Positions 42,445 to 49,456 of a DNA stretch of 64,000 nucleotides are shown here, piece after piece. Under the pieces are notes generated by a model. That model was not told where the DNA came from. It saw only the letters and a list, made by a program, of their open reading frames with translations, and searched no databases. Position 1 is the stretch's first letter. Each line of letters opens with the position of its first letter. The translations under genes and the position numbers were made by a program. Origin of the DNA: Catenuloplanes niger (GTDB lineage: Bacteria > Actinomycetota > Actinomycetes > Mycobacteriales > Micromonosporaceae); contig NZ_JAVDYC010000001.1 in NCBI RefSeq assembly GCF_031458255.1, positions 6,023,001 to 6,087,000 on the forward strand, written 5' to 3'.

Positions 42445-43287
42445 ATGCATCAGGTAGCCAGCGGTGGTCGTGGAACGGACACACTGTGTGCCCCTGGGCA
42501 GCCGCGATCAACAAACCGGTGGCTGGCGCTCGACGACAGCTCGATCAACCGCAATGATGGGCCGGTGACGCCACGACCGGCTCCCCGGCACGAGGCCAGG
42601 CCTGCCGCGCACGAGGCAACTCCTGACTTCTCGCGCCCTGCCATGAACCCAGCACCTTCCCCTCGCATCCCCGGCAGCCCCACCGGACCGGTCGACCCTC
42701 GCGGAAGAGGGCGACGCGGTGGAGGCGGCGACGGCGGCGAGGGCACCGGAGGCTTCGGCCCGACCGGCTCCGCCAAGAGCGAGGACGCACTCGTGCGCAC
42801 GCTCTACGAGGAGCACGCCGGACCGCTGCTGATGTTCGTGCTGCGACTGACCGGTGGTGACCGGCAGCGCGCCGAGGACATCGTGCAGGAGACGCTGCTG
42901 CGGGCCTGGCGGAACGCGCACCGGCTGGGTGCGCAGGGACAGACTTCGCTACGGCCGTGGCTGGTCACGGTCGCCCGGCGGATCGCCATCGACGATCACC
43001 GGAGCGAGAAGGCCCGCCCGACCGAGACCTACGACCGCGAGCTGGAGACGTTCCCCACGACATCCGACGAGACCGATCGGCTGTTGCAGGAGATGACCGT
43101 CTCCGACGCGTTGCGCACGCTCACCACGGCGCATCGGGAGATTCTGGTGGAGACTTACTTCAAGGGGCGCACGGTGCAGGAGGCCGCATCTGCGCTCGGG
43201 CTGCCGCTCGGCACCGCGAAATCGCGCGTCTACTACGCGCTGCGGGCCCTGCGGTCGGCGCTTCAGGAGCGGGGGGTGACGGGGTGA
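42445..43287 (+). CDS. ECF sigma factor with long N-terminal extension
   Basis: A 280-residue sigma-70-family ECF factor. The first ~110 residues are a Pro/Gly-rich extension (PVTPRPAPRHEARPAAHEAT, GRGRRGGGGDGGEGTGG) of unknown role. Sigma region 2 follows (LVRTLYEEHAGPLLMFVLRL, RAEDIVQETLLRAWRN), then region 4 (ALRTLTTAHREILVETYFKG, QEAASALGLPLGTAKSRVYY). ATG 42445 has GGAGG five nt upstream. It is translationally coupled by GTGA overlap to a zinc-finger anti-sigma factor, and exported proteins follow, suggesting a cell-envelope stress response. Confidence 0.93.
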   Translation: MHQVASGGRGTDTLCAPGQPRSTNRWLALDDSSINRNDGPVTPRPAPRHEARPAAHEATPDFSRPAMNPAPSPRIPGSPTGPVDPRGRGRRGGGGDGGEGTGGFGPTGSAKSEDALVRTLYEEHAGPLLMFVLRLTGGDRQRAEDIVQETLLRAWRNAHRLGAQGQTSLRPWLVTVARRIAIDDHRSEKARPTETYDRELETFPTTSDETDRLLQEMTVSDALRTLTTAHREILVETYFKGRTVQEAASALGLPLGTAKSRVYYALRALRSALQERGVTG

Positions 43288-44081
43288 ACGACCGATTCTC
43301 GACGTCGGCCCCGGAGGGGGCGTCGCCCCACACGGACGTGGGGTCGTACGCGATCGGCGCGCTCGACGAGTACGAGACGGCGCGTTTCGAGGAACACCTG
43401 ATCGACTGCGACGAGTGCGCGGCCGAGCTGGAGTCCCTGATGCCGGTCGTCGACGTGCTCAGCCGGGTGGATCCGCCGAGCTACGTGGCCGCGGAGCAGA
43501 CGCACCGCGAGGGCCGGGTGCTGCAGCGGATGATGGGCACGGTCGGCAAGGAGCGCCGCCGGGCGCGCCGCCGCCAGCTCGTCGCCAGCGCGGCCGCGGT
43601 GGTGATCCTGGCCGTGGTCACCACGCTGTCGCTGTTCGCCGGCGGGCAGATGTTCGGCGGCGACCCGGGCGGCACCCCGGAGGCGCTGCCGTCGCAGGTC
43701 GGCGAGCTTCCGCCGGACCCGGACGGTCCCGGCATCGGTGGCCCGAACGGCGGCGACCAGTTCCAGGCGACCGACCCGCGCACCGGCGTCCAGCTCCTGG
43801 TCGACTTCCGGGAGAAGGACTGGGGCACGCAGGTCAACTTCATCGTCCGCAACATCAAGGACGTGGAGGAGTGCCGGCTGGTGCTGGTCACGACGAACGG
43901 CGCGGAGGAGATCGTCACCAGCTGGAAGGTTCCGGCCGCCGGCTACGGCACCACCGAGAACCCGAACCCGCTGGAGCTGTCCGCGCAAACCGCGCTCAGC
44001 CGGTCCGACATCGCGTTCGCATCCGTGCGCGCCGTCTCGGCCGACGACAAGAGCACCACGATGGTGACCGCGCCGAACTGA
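43284..44081 (+). CDS. Membrane anti-sigma factor with zinc-finger (zf-HC2/ZAS) domain
   Basis: A 265-residue regulator. The ZAS motif H-x3-C-x2-C is in FEEHLIDCDECAAELESL (residues ~36-50). One transmembrane helix lies around residues 103-122 (LVASAAAVVILAVVTTLSLF). The extracytoplasmic C-terminal domain (~140 residues, FREKDWGTQVNFIVRNIKDV) is the probable sensor. It should hold the adjacent sigma factor at the membrane, as in SigL-RslA or SigR-RsrA type pairs. GTG 43284 overlaps the sigma stop by 4 nt. A textbook terminator follows. Confidence 0.93.
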   Translation: MNDRFSTSAPEGASPHTDVGSYAIGALDEYETARFEEHLIDCDECAAELESLMPVVDVLSRVDPPSYVAAEQTHREGRVLQRMMGTVGKERRRARRRQLVASAAAVVILAVVTTLSLFAGGQMFGGDPGGTPEALPSQVGELPPDPDGPGIGGPNGGDQFQATDPRTGVQLLVDFREKDWGTQVNFIVRNIKDVEECRLVLVTTNGAEEIVTSWKVPAAGYGTTENPNPLELSAQTALSRSDIAFASVRAVSADDKSTTMVTAPN

Positions 44082-44099
44082 TCCGTACCAACGCTTTAT

Positions 44100-44137
44100 G
44101 AGCCGGGGCCCGTACTTCACGGGCCCCGGCTCTTTTT
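44100..44137 (+). terminator. Rho-independent terminator after sigma/anti-sigma operon
   Basis: A 14-bp perfect stem GAGCCGGGGCCCGT/ACGGGCCCCGGCTC, 5-nt loop, followed by TTTTT; the clearest intrinsic terminator in the window. Confidence 0.95.
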
Positions 44138-44249
44138 GGTTCAACGGCCCGGTGTGAAATTGTCCACCGCCGATTCCCGATCCACTTCGAGGTGAGGTGC
44201 GTATTCACCGGCAGAACGGAAAAGCGGACGAACCCTCAGGGAGATCAAC

Positions 44250-44963
44250 GTGGTTACCCAGAAGCGAACCCTTCTCGCCATGACCGGCACCATGGGTGCG
44301 CTCGCCGCGGCGCTGATGCTGGCGTCGGGCTGCGCCCCGGTCAGCTACGACACCGCTGGAGAGGGGAACCAGGTCCCCGCGGCGAACTCCGTGAGCGAGT
44401 CCGCGGACCCTGAGGCCAGCGCCGACCCCGAGGCGTCCGAGGCGCCGGAGGAGGAGCAGGAGGAAGAGGTCGAGCTCGCCCCCGAGCAGCTGACCGAGAA
44501 GCTCATCAAGCAGTCCCCGGACCAGATGGGTGACGTGGTCGCGGACGAGGAGGGCTTCCTGCTCTACCGCTTCGACAAGGACAGCAACAAGCCGGCCATC
44601 TCGAACTGCAACGGCGACTGCGCGCTGGTCTGGCCGCCCGCGCTGACCGACGGCGAGCCGGAGCTGGAGGGCATCGACGAGGAGCTGGTCGGCACCGTGC
44701 TCCGGTCGGACGGCACCCGGCAGCTGACGCTGGACGGCTGGCCGCTGTACCGCTACATCGGCGACGAGAAGCCGGGTCAGTGGAAGGGCCAGAAGGTCGG
44801 CGGCACCTGGTTCAACGTCCAGCCCGACGGCAAGAAGAACCTGAACTGCCTCCCCGAGGGCACCCCGAAGGCGGTGCCGGTGCCCAAGAAGGAAGAGGGC
44901 AAGGGCGGTGCCGCGCCGGCGCCGAGCGCCTCGGGTGCGTCGTCGAGCGACTACGACTACTGA
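44250..44963 (+). CDS. COG4315-type secreted lipoprotein
   Basis: A 237-residue lipoprotein. The signal ends in LASGC (Cys ~28). An acidic linker rich in Glu/Ala follows (SADPEASADPEASEAPEEEQ). The core has the COG4315/lipoprotein_15 repeats: FLLYRFDKDSNKPAISNCNG with CxGxCxxxWPP (NCNGDCALVWPPAL), then LTLDGWPLYRYIGDEKPGQW and GGTWFNVQPDG. The C-terminus is a Pro/Ser tail. Homologues are exported proteins of unknown function often seen near ECF sigma factors. GTG 44250 has GGGAGA 5-6 nt upstream. A hairpin follows. Confidence 0.88.
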   Translation: MVTQKRTLLAMTGTMGALAAALMLASGCAPVSYDTAGEGNQVPAANSVSESADPEASADPEASEAPEEEQEEEVELAPEQLTEKLIKQSPDQMGDVVADEEGFLLYRFDKDSNKPAISNCNGDCALVWPPALTDGEPELEGIDEELVGTVLRSDGTRQLTLDGWPLYRYIGDEKPGQWKGQKVGGTWFNVQPDGKKNLNCLPEGTPKAVPVPKKEEGKGGAAPAPSASGASSSDYDY

Positions 44964-44984
44964 TCGCGATTAGGTGATAACGGA

Positions 44985-45017
44985 AAGGGCCGGCCGCGTC
45001 GAATGCGGCCGGCCCTT
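44985..45017 (+). terminator. Hairpin after the COG4315 lipoprotein gene
   Basis: A 13-bp stem AAGGGCCGGCCGC/GCGGCCGGCCCTT with 7-nt loop, 21 bp after the stop. A separate 16-bp palindrome TCACCCG-AA-CGGGTGA (45043-45058) follows and may be an operator for the next gene. Confidence 0.85.
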
Positions 45018-45163
45018 CGCATTCCTGGGGCTTTCCGGAGCATCACCCGAACGGGTGAAGATCCAGGTTCAGAACAAATCCGATTAATCAATTTTCGATG
45101 GCTTGAACCCTCCGGGACCCGAAATCCGTGAAGCGTGATGTGTCGACTAGTGGAGGTGAAGTG

Positions 45164-45931
45164 ATGGCGGCTGTGCGGCTCCGGCGACGAGGTGCACGCG
45201 CGGTTTCCACTCTCGCGATCCTGGGTGCCGTCCTGTTCTCGGCACCCGCCGTGGCTTTCGCCCAGGCGCCGACCCCCGAAGTGGTGGAACCGGCCGAGCA
45301 GGACCCGTCCGGCCCGATCACGTCCGCGGACGAGCAGTTCGTGATCGCGGTGCGACTGGCCGGTCTGTGGGAGATCCCGGCCGGTGAGATGGCCGGGGAC
45401 AAGGGCGAGTCCCAGAAGGTGAAGGAGGTGGGCGACTCGATTCGGCAGCAGCACATCGAGCTGGACGAGCTGACCGTGAACGCCGCCGCGAAGCTGAACA
45501 TCCAGCTGCCGAACGAGCCGAACCAGGACCAGTCGAACTGGCTGGCCGAGATGGAGGCGGCCGAGGGCGCCGAGTTCGACGAGATCTTCGTGGCCCGGCT
45601 CCGCGCCGCGCACGGCAAGATCTTCCCGGTCGTCAGCACGATCCGGGCCTCGACCCGCAACGACGTGGTCCGCGCGCTCGCGCAGCAGACCAACGCCTTC
45701 GTGCTCACCCACATCACGCTGCTGGAGAGCACCGACCTCGTGAACTACGCCGGACTGCCTGCCGCGCCCAACGCGCAGGCCGACCCGGTCACCGGTGCCA
45801 ACGCGTTGCTGGCGGCAGCGCAGGCACGCGGCGCCACCGGTGGCTTCGACACGACCGCCATCTGGCTGGTCCTGGTCGTGGCCGTGGTGGCCGGCGCGTT
45901 CGGCGCCGTTCGCATCATCCGAAGTCGATAA
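45164..45931 (+). CDS. Exported DUF4142 protein with C-terminal membrane anchor
   Basis: A 255-residue exported protein. The signal peptide (residues ~15-34, ending AVAFAQA) is followed by a DUF4142 helical, ferritin-like domain: SADEQFVIAVRLAGLWEIPA, QQHIELDELTVNAAAKLNIQ, FDEIFVARLRAAHGKIFPVV, TNAFVLTHITLLESTDLV. A single transmembrane helix (AIWLVLVVAVVAGAFGAVRI) and a short basic end follow. DUF4142 proteins occur in envelope-stress regulons; the biochemical role is unknown. ATG 45164 is fixed by GGAGG seven nt upstream. The next gene starts 60 bp later, so the two are probably co-transcribed. Confidence 0.88.
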   Translation: MAAVRLRRRGARAVSTLAILGAVLFSAPAVAFAQAPTPEVVEPAEQDPSGPITSADEQFVIAVRLAGLWEIPAGEMAGDKGESQKVKEVGDSIRQQHIELDELTVNAAAKLNIQLPNEPNQDQSNWLAEMEAAEGAEFDEIFVARLRAAHGKIFPVVSTIRASTRNDVVRALAQQTNAFVLTHITLLESTDLVNYAGLPAAPNAQADPVTGANALLAAAQARGATGGFDTTAIWLVLVVAVVAGAFGAVRIIRSR

Positions 45932-45991
45932 AAGCGCTGCCTCAACCCCAACCCGGCAACGCTCGATCTGCAGTAAGGAAGGTTGCCCGTC

Positions 45992-47062
45992 ATGCCCAGG
46001 TGGACGGATAAGCTGAGGTACTCCCTCGCCTCGCGGAACAGGAAGATCGTCGCGGCTGTTGCGACCGTCGCGGTGTTCGGCGGCATCATCGCCGTCACCC
46101 AGGTGTCGAACGCGGCGACGAACCGGCGCAACAACCCCGGCCGGGGGCAGGCCTGCCAGGCGGCGCCACAGCCGCAGGTGAGCTCCACGACGTACCCGCG
46201 CAACGGCCGTGGTTCGTTCATCGACGAGAACGGTCGCCGGCAGAACGTCGGTGACGGCCAGGCCTCCGAGCAGGAGATCAACGAGGCCCGTCAGCGCAAC
46301 CGCCGCAACCGTGGCTGCACCCCGGCCTCGCCGCCGCCGGCCGCGACCCCGTCCAGCACCACCGGTAACAACAACGGTGGCGGCAACAACAACGGTGGTG
46401 GTAACAACAACGGTGGTGGTAACAACAACGGTGGTGGTAACAACAACGGCGGCGGCAACAACAACGGCGGCCAGAACCCGGGTGCCGGCGAGGGCACGGT
46501 CCGCGAGGACACCAACGGCCTCGCGATCCTCGGCGACGACTGCGGCGAGAGCCAGCTGCAGCCGCACACCGGCTTCCAGGAGGGCAACCGCTGCGTCGAC
46601 ACCGAGTTCGGTGAGGTCGCCAGCGCCGCCAACAACGCCTCGCTGCTGATCACCGACATCCCGGACAACGTGGGCGTCAACGAGCCGTTCACCATCTCCG
46701 TCTCCACCCGCAACCTGGTCCGGGACCGCTTCCTGGGTGCCGCCGCCGGTGGCTACTACCTGGAGAGCTCCTTCCTGAACGACGACGGCCTGGTCCGCGG
46801 CCACTTCCACACCGCCTGCCGGGTGCTGCAGAACAACAACGAGGCCCCGGACGCGGCTCCGGCCCCGGCGTTCTTCGTCGCGACCGAGGACGGCGGCGGC
46901 GGCCGCGCCCCCGACACCGTGCAGATCAACGTGCCGGGCCTCCCGGCGGCCGGCGAGTTCCAGTGCACCGTGTGGGCCGGTGACGGCTCGCACCGCACGC
47001 CGATGATGGAGCGCGCGAACCAGACCCCGGCGATCGACTCCGCCCGGGTGCAGGTCGGCTGA
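45992..47062 (+). CDS. Large secreted protein with Asn3-Gly3 hexapeptide repeats
   Basis: A 356-residue exported protein with no domain I recognise. It has a signal-anchor-like N-terminus (IVAAVATVAVFGGIIAVTQV), a basic Asn/Arg-rich region, then six NNNGGG hexapeptides (18-bp DNA units, 46364-46471). A C-terminal ~200-residue Cys-containing domain follows (DTNGLAILGDDCGESQLQPH, HFHTACRVLQNNNEAPD, FQCTVWAGDGSHRTPMMERA), which could be an Ig-like or adhesion module. ATG 45992 has GGAAGG 9 nt upstream. It is co-oriented with the DUF4142 gene and may belong to the same envelope programme. Confidence 0.75.
   Translation: MPRWTDKLRYSLASRNRKIVAAVATVAVFGGIIAVTQVSNAATNRRNNPGRGQACQAAPQPQVSSTTYPRNGRGSFIDENGRRQNVGDGQASEQEINEARQRNRRNRGCTPASPPPAATPSSTTGNNNGGGNNNGGGNNNGGGNNNGGGNNNGGGNNNGGQNPGAGEGTVREDTNGLAILGDDCGESQLQPHTGFQEGNRCVDTEFGEVASAANNASLLITDIPDNVGVNEPFTISVSTRNLVRDRFLGAAAGGYYLESSFLNDDGLVRGHFHTACRVLQNNNEAPDAAPAPAFFVATEDGGGGRAPDTVQINVPGLPAAGEFQCTVWAGDGSHRTPMMERANQTPAIDSARVQVG
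46364..46471 (+). repeat. 18-bp in-frame array encoding NNNGGG
   Basis: Six units of GGTAACAACAACGGTGGT or one-base variants. They are strongly A-containing compared with surrounding G+C-rich DNA and form a flexible Asn/Gly linker. Confidence 0.9.
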
Positions 47063-47212
47063 CACTCCCCGAGGTACCGGCCGCCGTCACAGACCTACCC
47101 CCCTCGTGACGGGCGGCCGGCGCCAAGGGTCCGGAAGAGGCGGTGCCGGGGCATGTGAAGGGATGCCCCGGCGCCGCTTCTTCGCGTCCGCGTCCGGTGG
47201 CACACTTGCGTC

Positions 47213-48109
47213 GTGCTCCGTCTACCGCTGCCCGAGGGCTACCACCTCCCCGGCTCGACGCGGTACCTCGGGCTGGGCCGTTTCGACCCGTCCGCCCGTT
47301 TCGTCGACGGGGTGTTCTGGTTCGCGGCCCACACCCCGGACGGTCCCGGCTCGCTCAGCCTCACCCGCGACGGCTCCGCACTGACCGCCCACGCGTACGG
47401 CGACGGCGCCACCTGGCTCCTCGCGCACGCCGCAGCCATCGCCGGCCTGAACGACGACGTCACCGAATTCCCCGCGCTCGCGGCCGCGCACCCGCTCGTC
47501 GCCGAACTCGCCCGCGTCCACCGCGGCGTCCGGCTCCCCGCCACCGGCCTGGTCTTCCCCCGCCTGACCCGCGCCGTCCTGGAACAGAAAGTCACCGGCA
47601 AGGAAGCGTTCCGCGGCTGGTCCGGCCTGGTCCGCAGGCACGGCACACCCGCACCCGGCCCCTGCCCCGACCTGTGGGTACCGCCGACCGCCGAGGTCGT
47701 GGCCGGCCTCACCTACTGGGCGCTGCACCCACTCGGCGTCGAACAGCGCCGCGCCCAGACCATCCTCCGCGCCGCCACCCTCGCCGCGACGCTGTCCCGG
47801 TGCCCCGACTCGGCATCGCTGACCCGGCGCCTCCTCGACATCCCCGGCATCGGCCCATGGACCGCCGCGGAAACGGTCCGCACCGTCTTCGGCGACCCGG
47901 ACGCGGTCAGCGTCGGCGACTTCCACATCCCGAACACGGTCGCCTGGGGCCTGGCCGGCGAAGCCCGCGGCGACGACGCGCGCATGCTCACGCTGCTGGC
48001 CCCGTTCACCGGCCACCGCGGACGCGTCTGCGTACTACTGGAAACCGCCGGCATCGCGGCACCCCGCTTCGGCCCGCGAATGCCGATCCGGTCATTCGCC
48101 CGGTTCTAG
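47213..48109 (+). CDS. AlkA-type DNA-3-methyladenine glycosylase family protein
   Basis: A 298-residue HhH-GPD superfamily base-excision glycosylase. The helix-hairpin-helix is in LLDIPGIGPWTAAETVRTVF, followed by the segment DPDAVSVGDFHIPNTVAWGL carrying the catalytic-type Asp. FPRLTRAVLEQKVTGKEAFR (the AVLEQ-type helix) precedes it. The N-terminal domain resembles AlkA. It probably removes alkylated purines. GTG 47213 is the start; no strong ribosome site is visible. Copy E of the dispersed repeat begins 10 bp after the stop. Confidence 0.88.
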   Translation: MLRLPLPEGYHLPGSTRYLGLGRFDPSARFVDGVFWFAAHTPDGPGSLSLTRDGSALTAHAYGDGATWLLAHAAAIAGLNDDVTEFPALAAAHPLVAELARVHRGVRLPATGLVFPRLTRAVLEQKVTGKEAFRGWSGLVRRHGTPAPGPCPDLWVPPTAEVVAGLTYWALHPLGVEQRRAQTILRAATLAATLSRCPDSASLTRRLLDIPGIGPWTAAETVRTVFGDPDAVSVGDFHIPNTVAWGLAGEARGDDARMLTLLAPFTGHRGRVCVLLETAGIAAPRFGPRMPIRSFARF

Positions 48110-48118
48110 ATCTATATA

Positions 48119-48188
48119 CCCGCTCCCGGCGGGTGGAGTTCCGCATGCTCCCGCGGGCACCGGTCGTCGCCGGCGCTCCTCCCTGCGG
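48119..48188 (+). repeat. Dispersed intergenic repeat, copy E (long core)
   Basis: ACCCGC-TCCCG-GCGGGT forms a 6-bp hairpin. It is followed by CCGCATGCTCCCGCGGGC, ACCGGTCGTCGCCGGCG and CTCCTCCCTGCGG. Nearly identical to copies D and F. It starts 10 bp after the glycosylase stop. Confidence 0.88.
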
Positions 48189-48463
48189 CATCCGAGGCCG
48201 CACGATCGACCCCCACCTCCCTGCGTCGGTGGTGCTGTCAGCCGGGAATTGCGGCGCTCGGTTGTGTTCGGCGTGGCGGCGCGGCCGCCCTGAGCGTGGT
48301 GCGGAAACGTATTCAGCGGTGGAAGAAAAAGCGGCTCAGCGTCTGTGGCATGCGGTTATCGATTAATTGCGCCTGCCGGCACCGGTCGTGCTTCGCGCTT
48401 GCCGGCCCGTGCTGAGGCCGCGGGCGGGGAGGGCGTGCCGCCGCGAGTGGGGAGTGGGGAGGC
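48189..48463. other. Gene-free stretch between glycosylase and NurA-like gene
   Basis: Tail of dispersed copy E, then a less G+C-rich segment (AAACGTATTCAGCGGTGGAA, CGGTTATCGATTAATTGC near 48353). No gene or clear terminator for the minus-strand operon seen. Confidence 0.4.
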
Positions 48464-49456
48464 TCAGCGGTTGCGGGTGGCGGTTTCGTAGGCGGCGCGG
48501 GCGGCGGCCTGGGTGAGGGCGCGGTGCAGCAGGCGGGAGTCGCCGAGCATGGAGCGGAGGCGGCGTTCCAGGCCGGCGATCGGGATCAGGTTCTGCGGGG
48601 CGCGTGGGTCCTTGTAGGCGGTGGACGCGAAGCGGGGGAGGGTGACCAGGGAGAGGTCGGCCAGGGCGAAAGCGGCCGCGGGTGGCAGGTCGGTGGAGCA
48701 TTCGGCGCGGACGATGCCGGCCCAGGGGGCGCCGGGGCGGCCGGGGAGGCGCAGGTACCAGGAGTAGGCGCCCCAGGTGGTGCCGGTCAGGAAGACGGGG
48801 GAACGCTGGCCGGGCTTGAGGGAGGTGACCACGGCGGCGAGGCGTGGGGGGAGGTACTGGCGGTGCTGGGTCTTGATGTAGCCGATGGTGCGCGGGAGCT
48901 GGCGGCGGTTGCGGAGCGGACCGTCGACGACCAGCAGGTCGTCGTCGCCGGCGTCGGCGCGGGCCTCGGTGGAGACGTCGACCTCGAGGGCGGTGAGCGG
49001 GGCCTGGATGGCGGCGGGGAGTTTGTTCTGGTCGCCGCTGCCGGTGACGCGCTGGACCGTGTAGCGGATCGAGCCGGCGACCGCGTCGGCGGCGCTGGGG
49101 CTGGCGGTGAACAGGCCGCGCTGGACGCGGGCGCCGGCCAGTTCGGCGGCGCCGCGGTCGAGGTCGCAGCGGACCACGCCGGCGGCGTAGGAGGCGGCGA
49201 GGCCGGGGTAGGACGAGCCGTCGTCCTCCTCGGTCCACAGGCCGGCGTCGATCCGGCGGACGCCGTCGACCAGCAGGATCACCCGCGGTGGGCGCAGGTC
49301 CGGTGGGGGCAGGAGCGGCTGCCAGGCGTCGGACGGGACCTCCAGGTCCGCGTCGACCTGCGCGGTGCTCTGCTCGGACGGGCCGGCGAAACCACCGTCG
49401 GGCTCGATGTTCGAGCCGTAGGCCGGGTCCCACGCGTCGATGAAGTAACGGGTCAC
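48464..49456 (-). CDS. nurA: NurA-like nuclease
   Basis: A 330-residue protein with NurA-domain features. The first acidic motif is in RVILLVDGVRRIDAGLW (the V-D-G near the start of the nuclease fold), followed by SYPGLAASYAAGVVRCDL. The second is DDDLLVVDGPLRNRRQLPRT leading to IGYIKTQHRQYLPP, matching the NurA pattern D-G-x-L ... G-x-x-K. A C-terminal part (AYSWYLRLPGRPGAPW, NLIPIAGLERRLRSMLGD) is as in the family. NurA is a 5'-3' exonuclease that works inside the HerA ring. GTG 49456 overlaps the SbcC stop by 4 nt, last gene of the HerA-SbcD-SbcC-NurA operon. Overall identity to archaeal NurA is low, so the assignment rests on motifs and context. Confidence 0.8.
   Translation of the reverse strand: MTRYFIDAWDPAYGSNIEPDGGFAGPSEQSTAQVDADLEVPSDAWQPLLPPPDLRPPRVILLVDGVRRIDAGLWTEEDDGSSYPGLAASYAAGVVRCDLDRGAAELAGARVQRGLFTASPSAADAVAGSIRYTVQRVTGSGDQNKLPAAIQAPLTALEVDVSTEARADAGDDDLLVVDGPLRNRRQLPRTIGYIKTQHRQYLPPRLAAVVTSLKPGQRSPVFLTGTTWGAYSWYLRLPGRPGAPWAGIVRAECSTDLPPAAAFALADLSLVTLPRFASTAYKDPRAPQNLIPIAGLERRLRSMLGDSRLLHRALTQAAARAAYETATRNR

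Noticed and set aside
47143-48366. Arg/Pro-rich frame overlapping the DNA glycosylase
   Set aside because: Out-of-frame shadow of the glycosylase, extended through dispersed repeat copy E.
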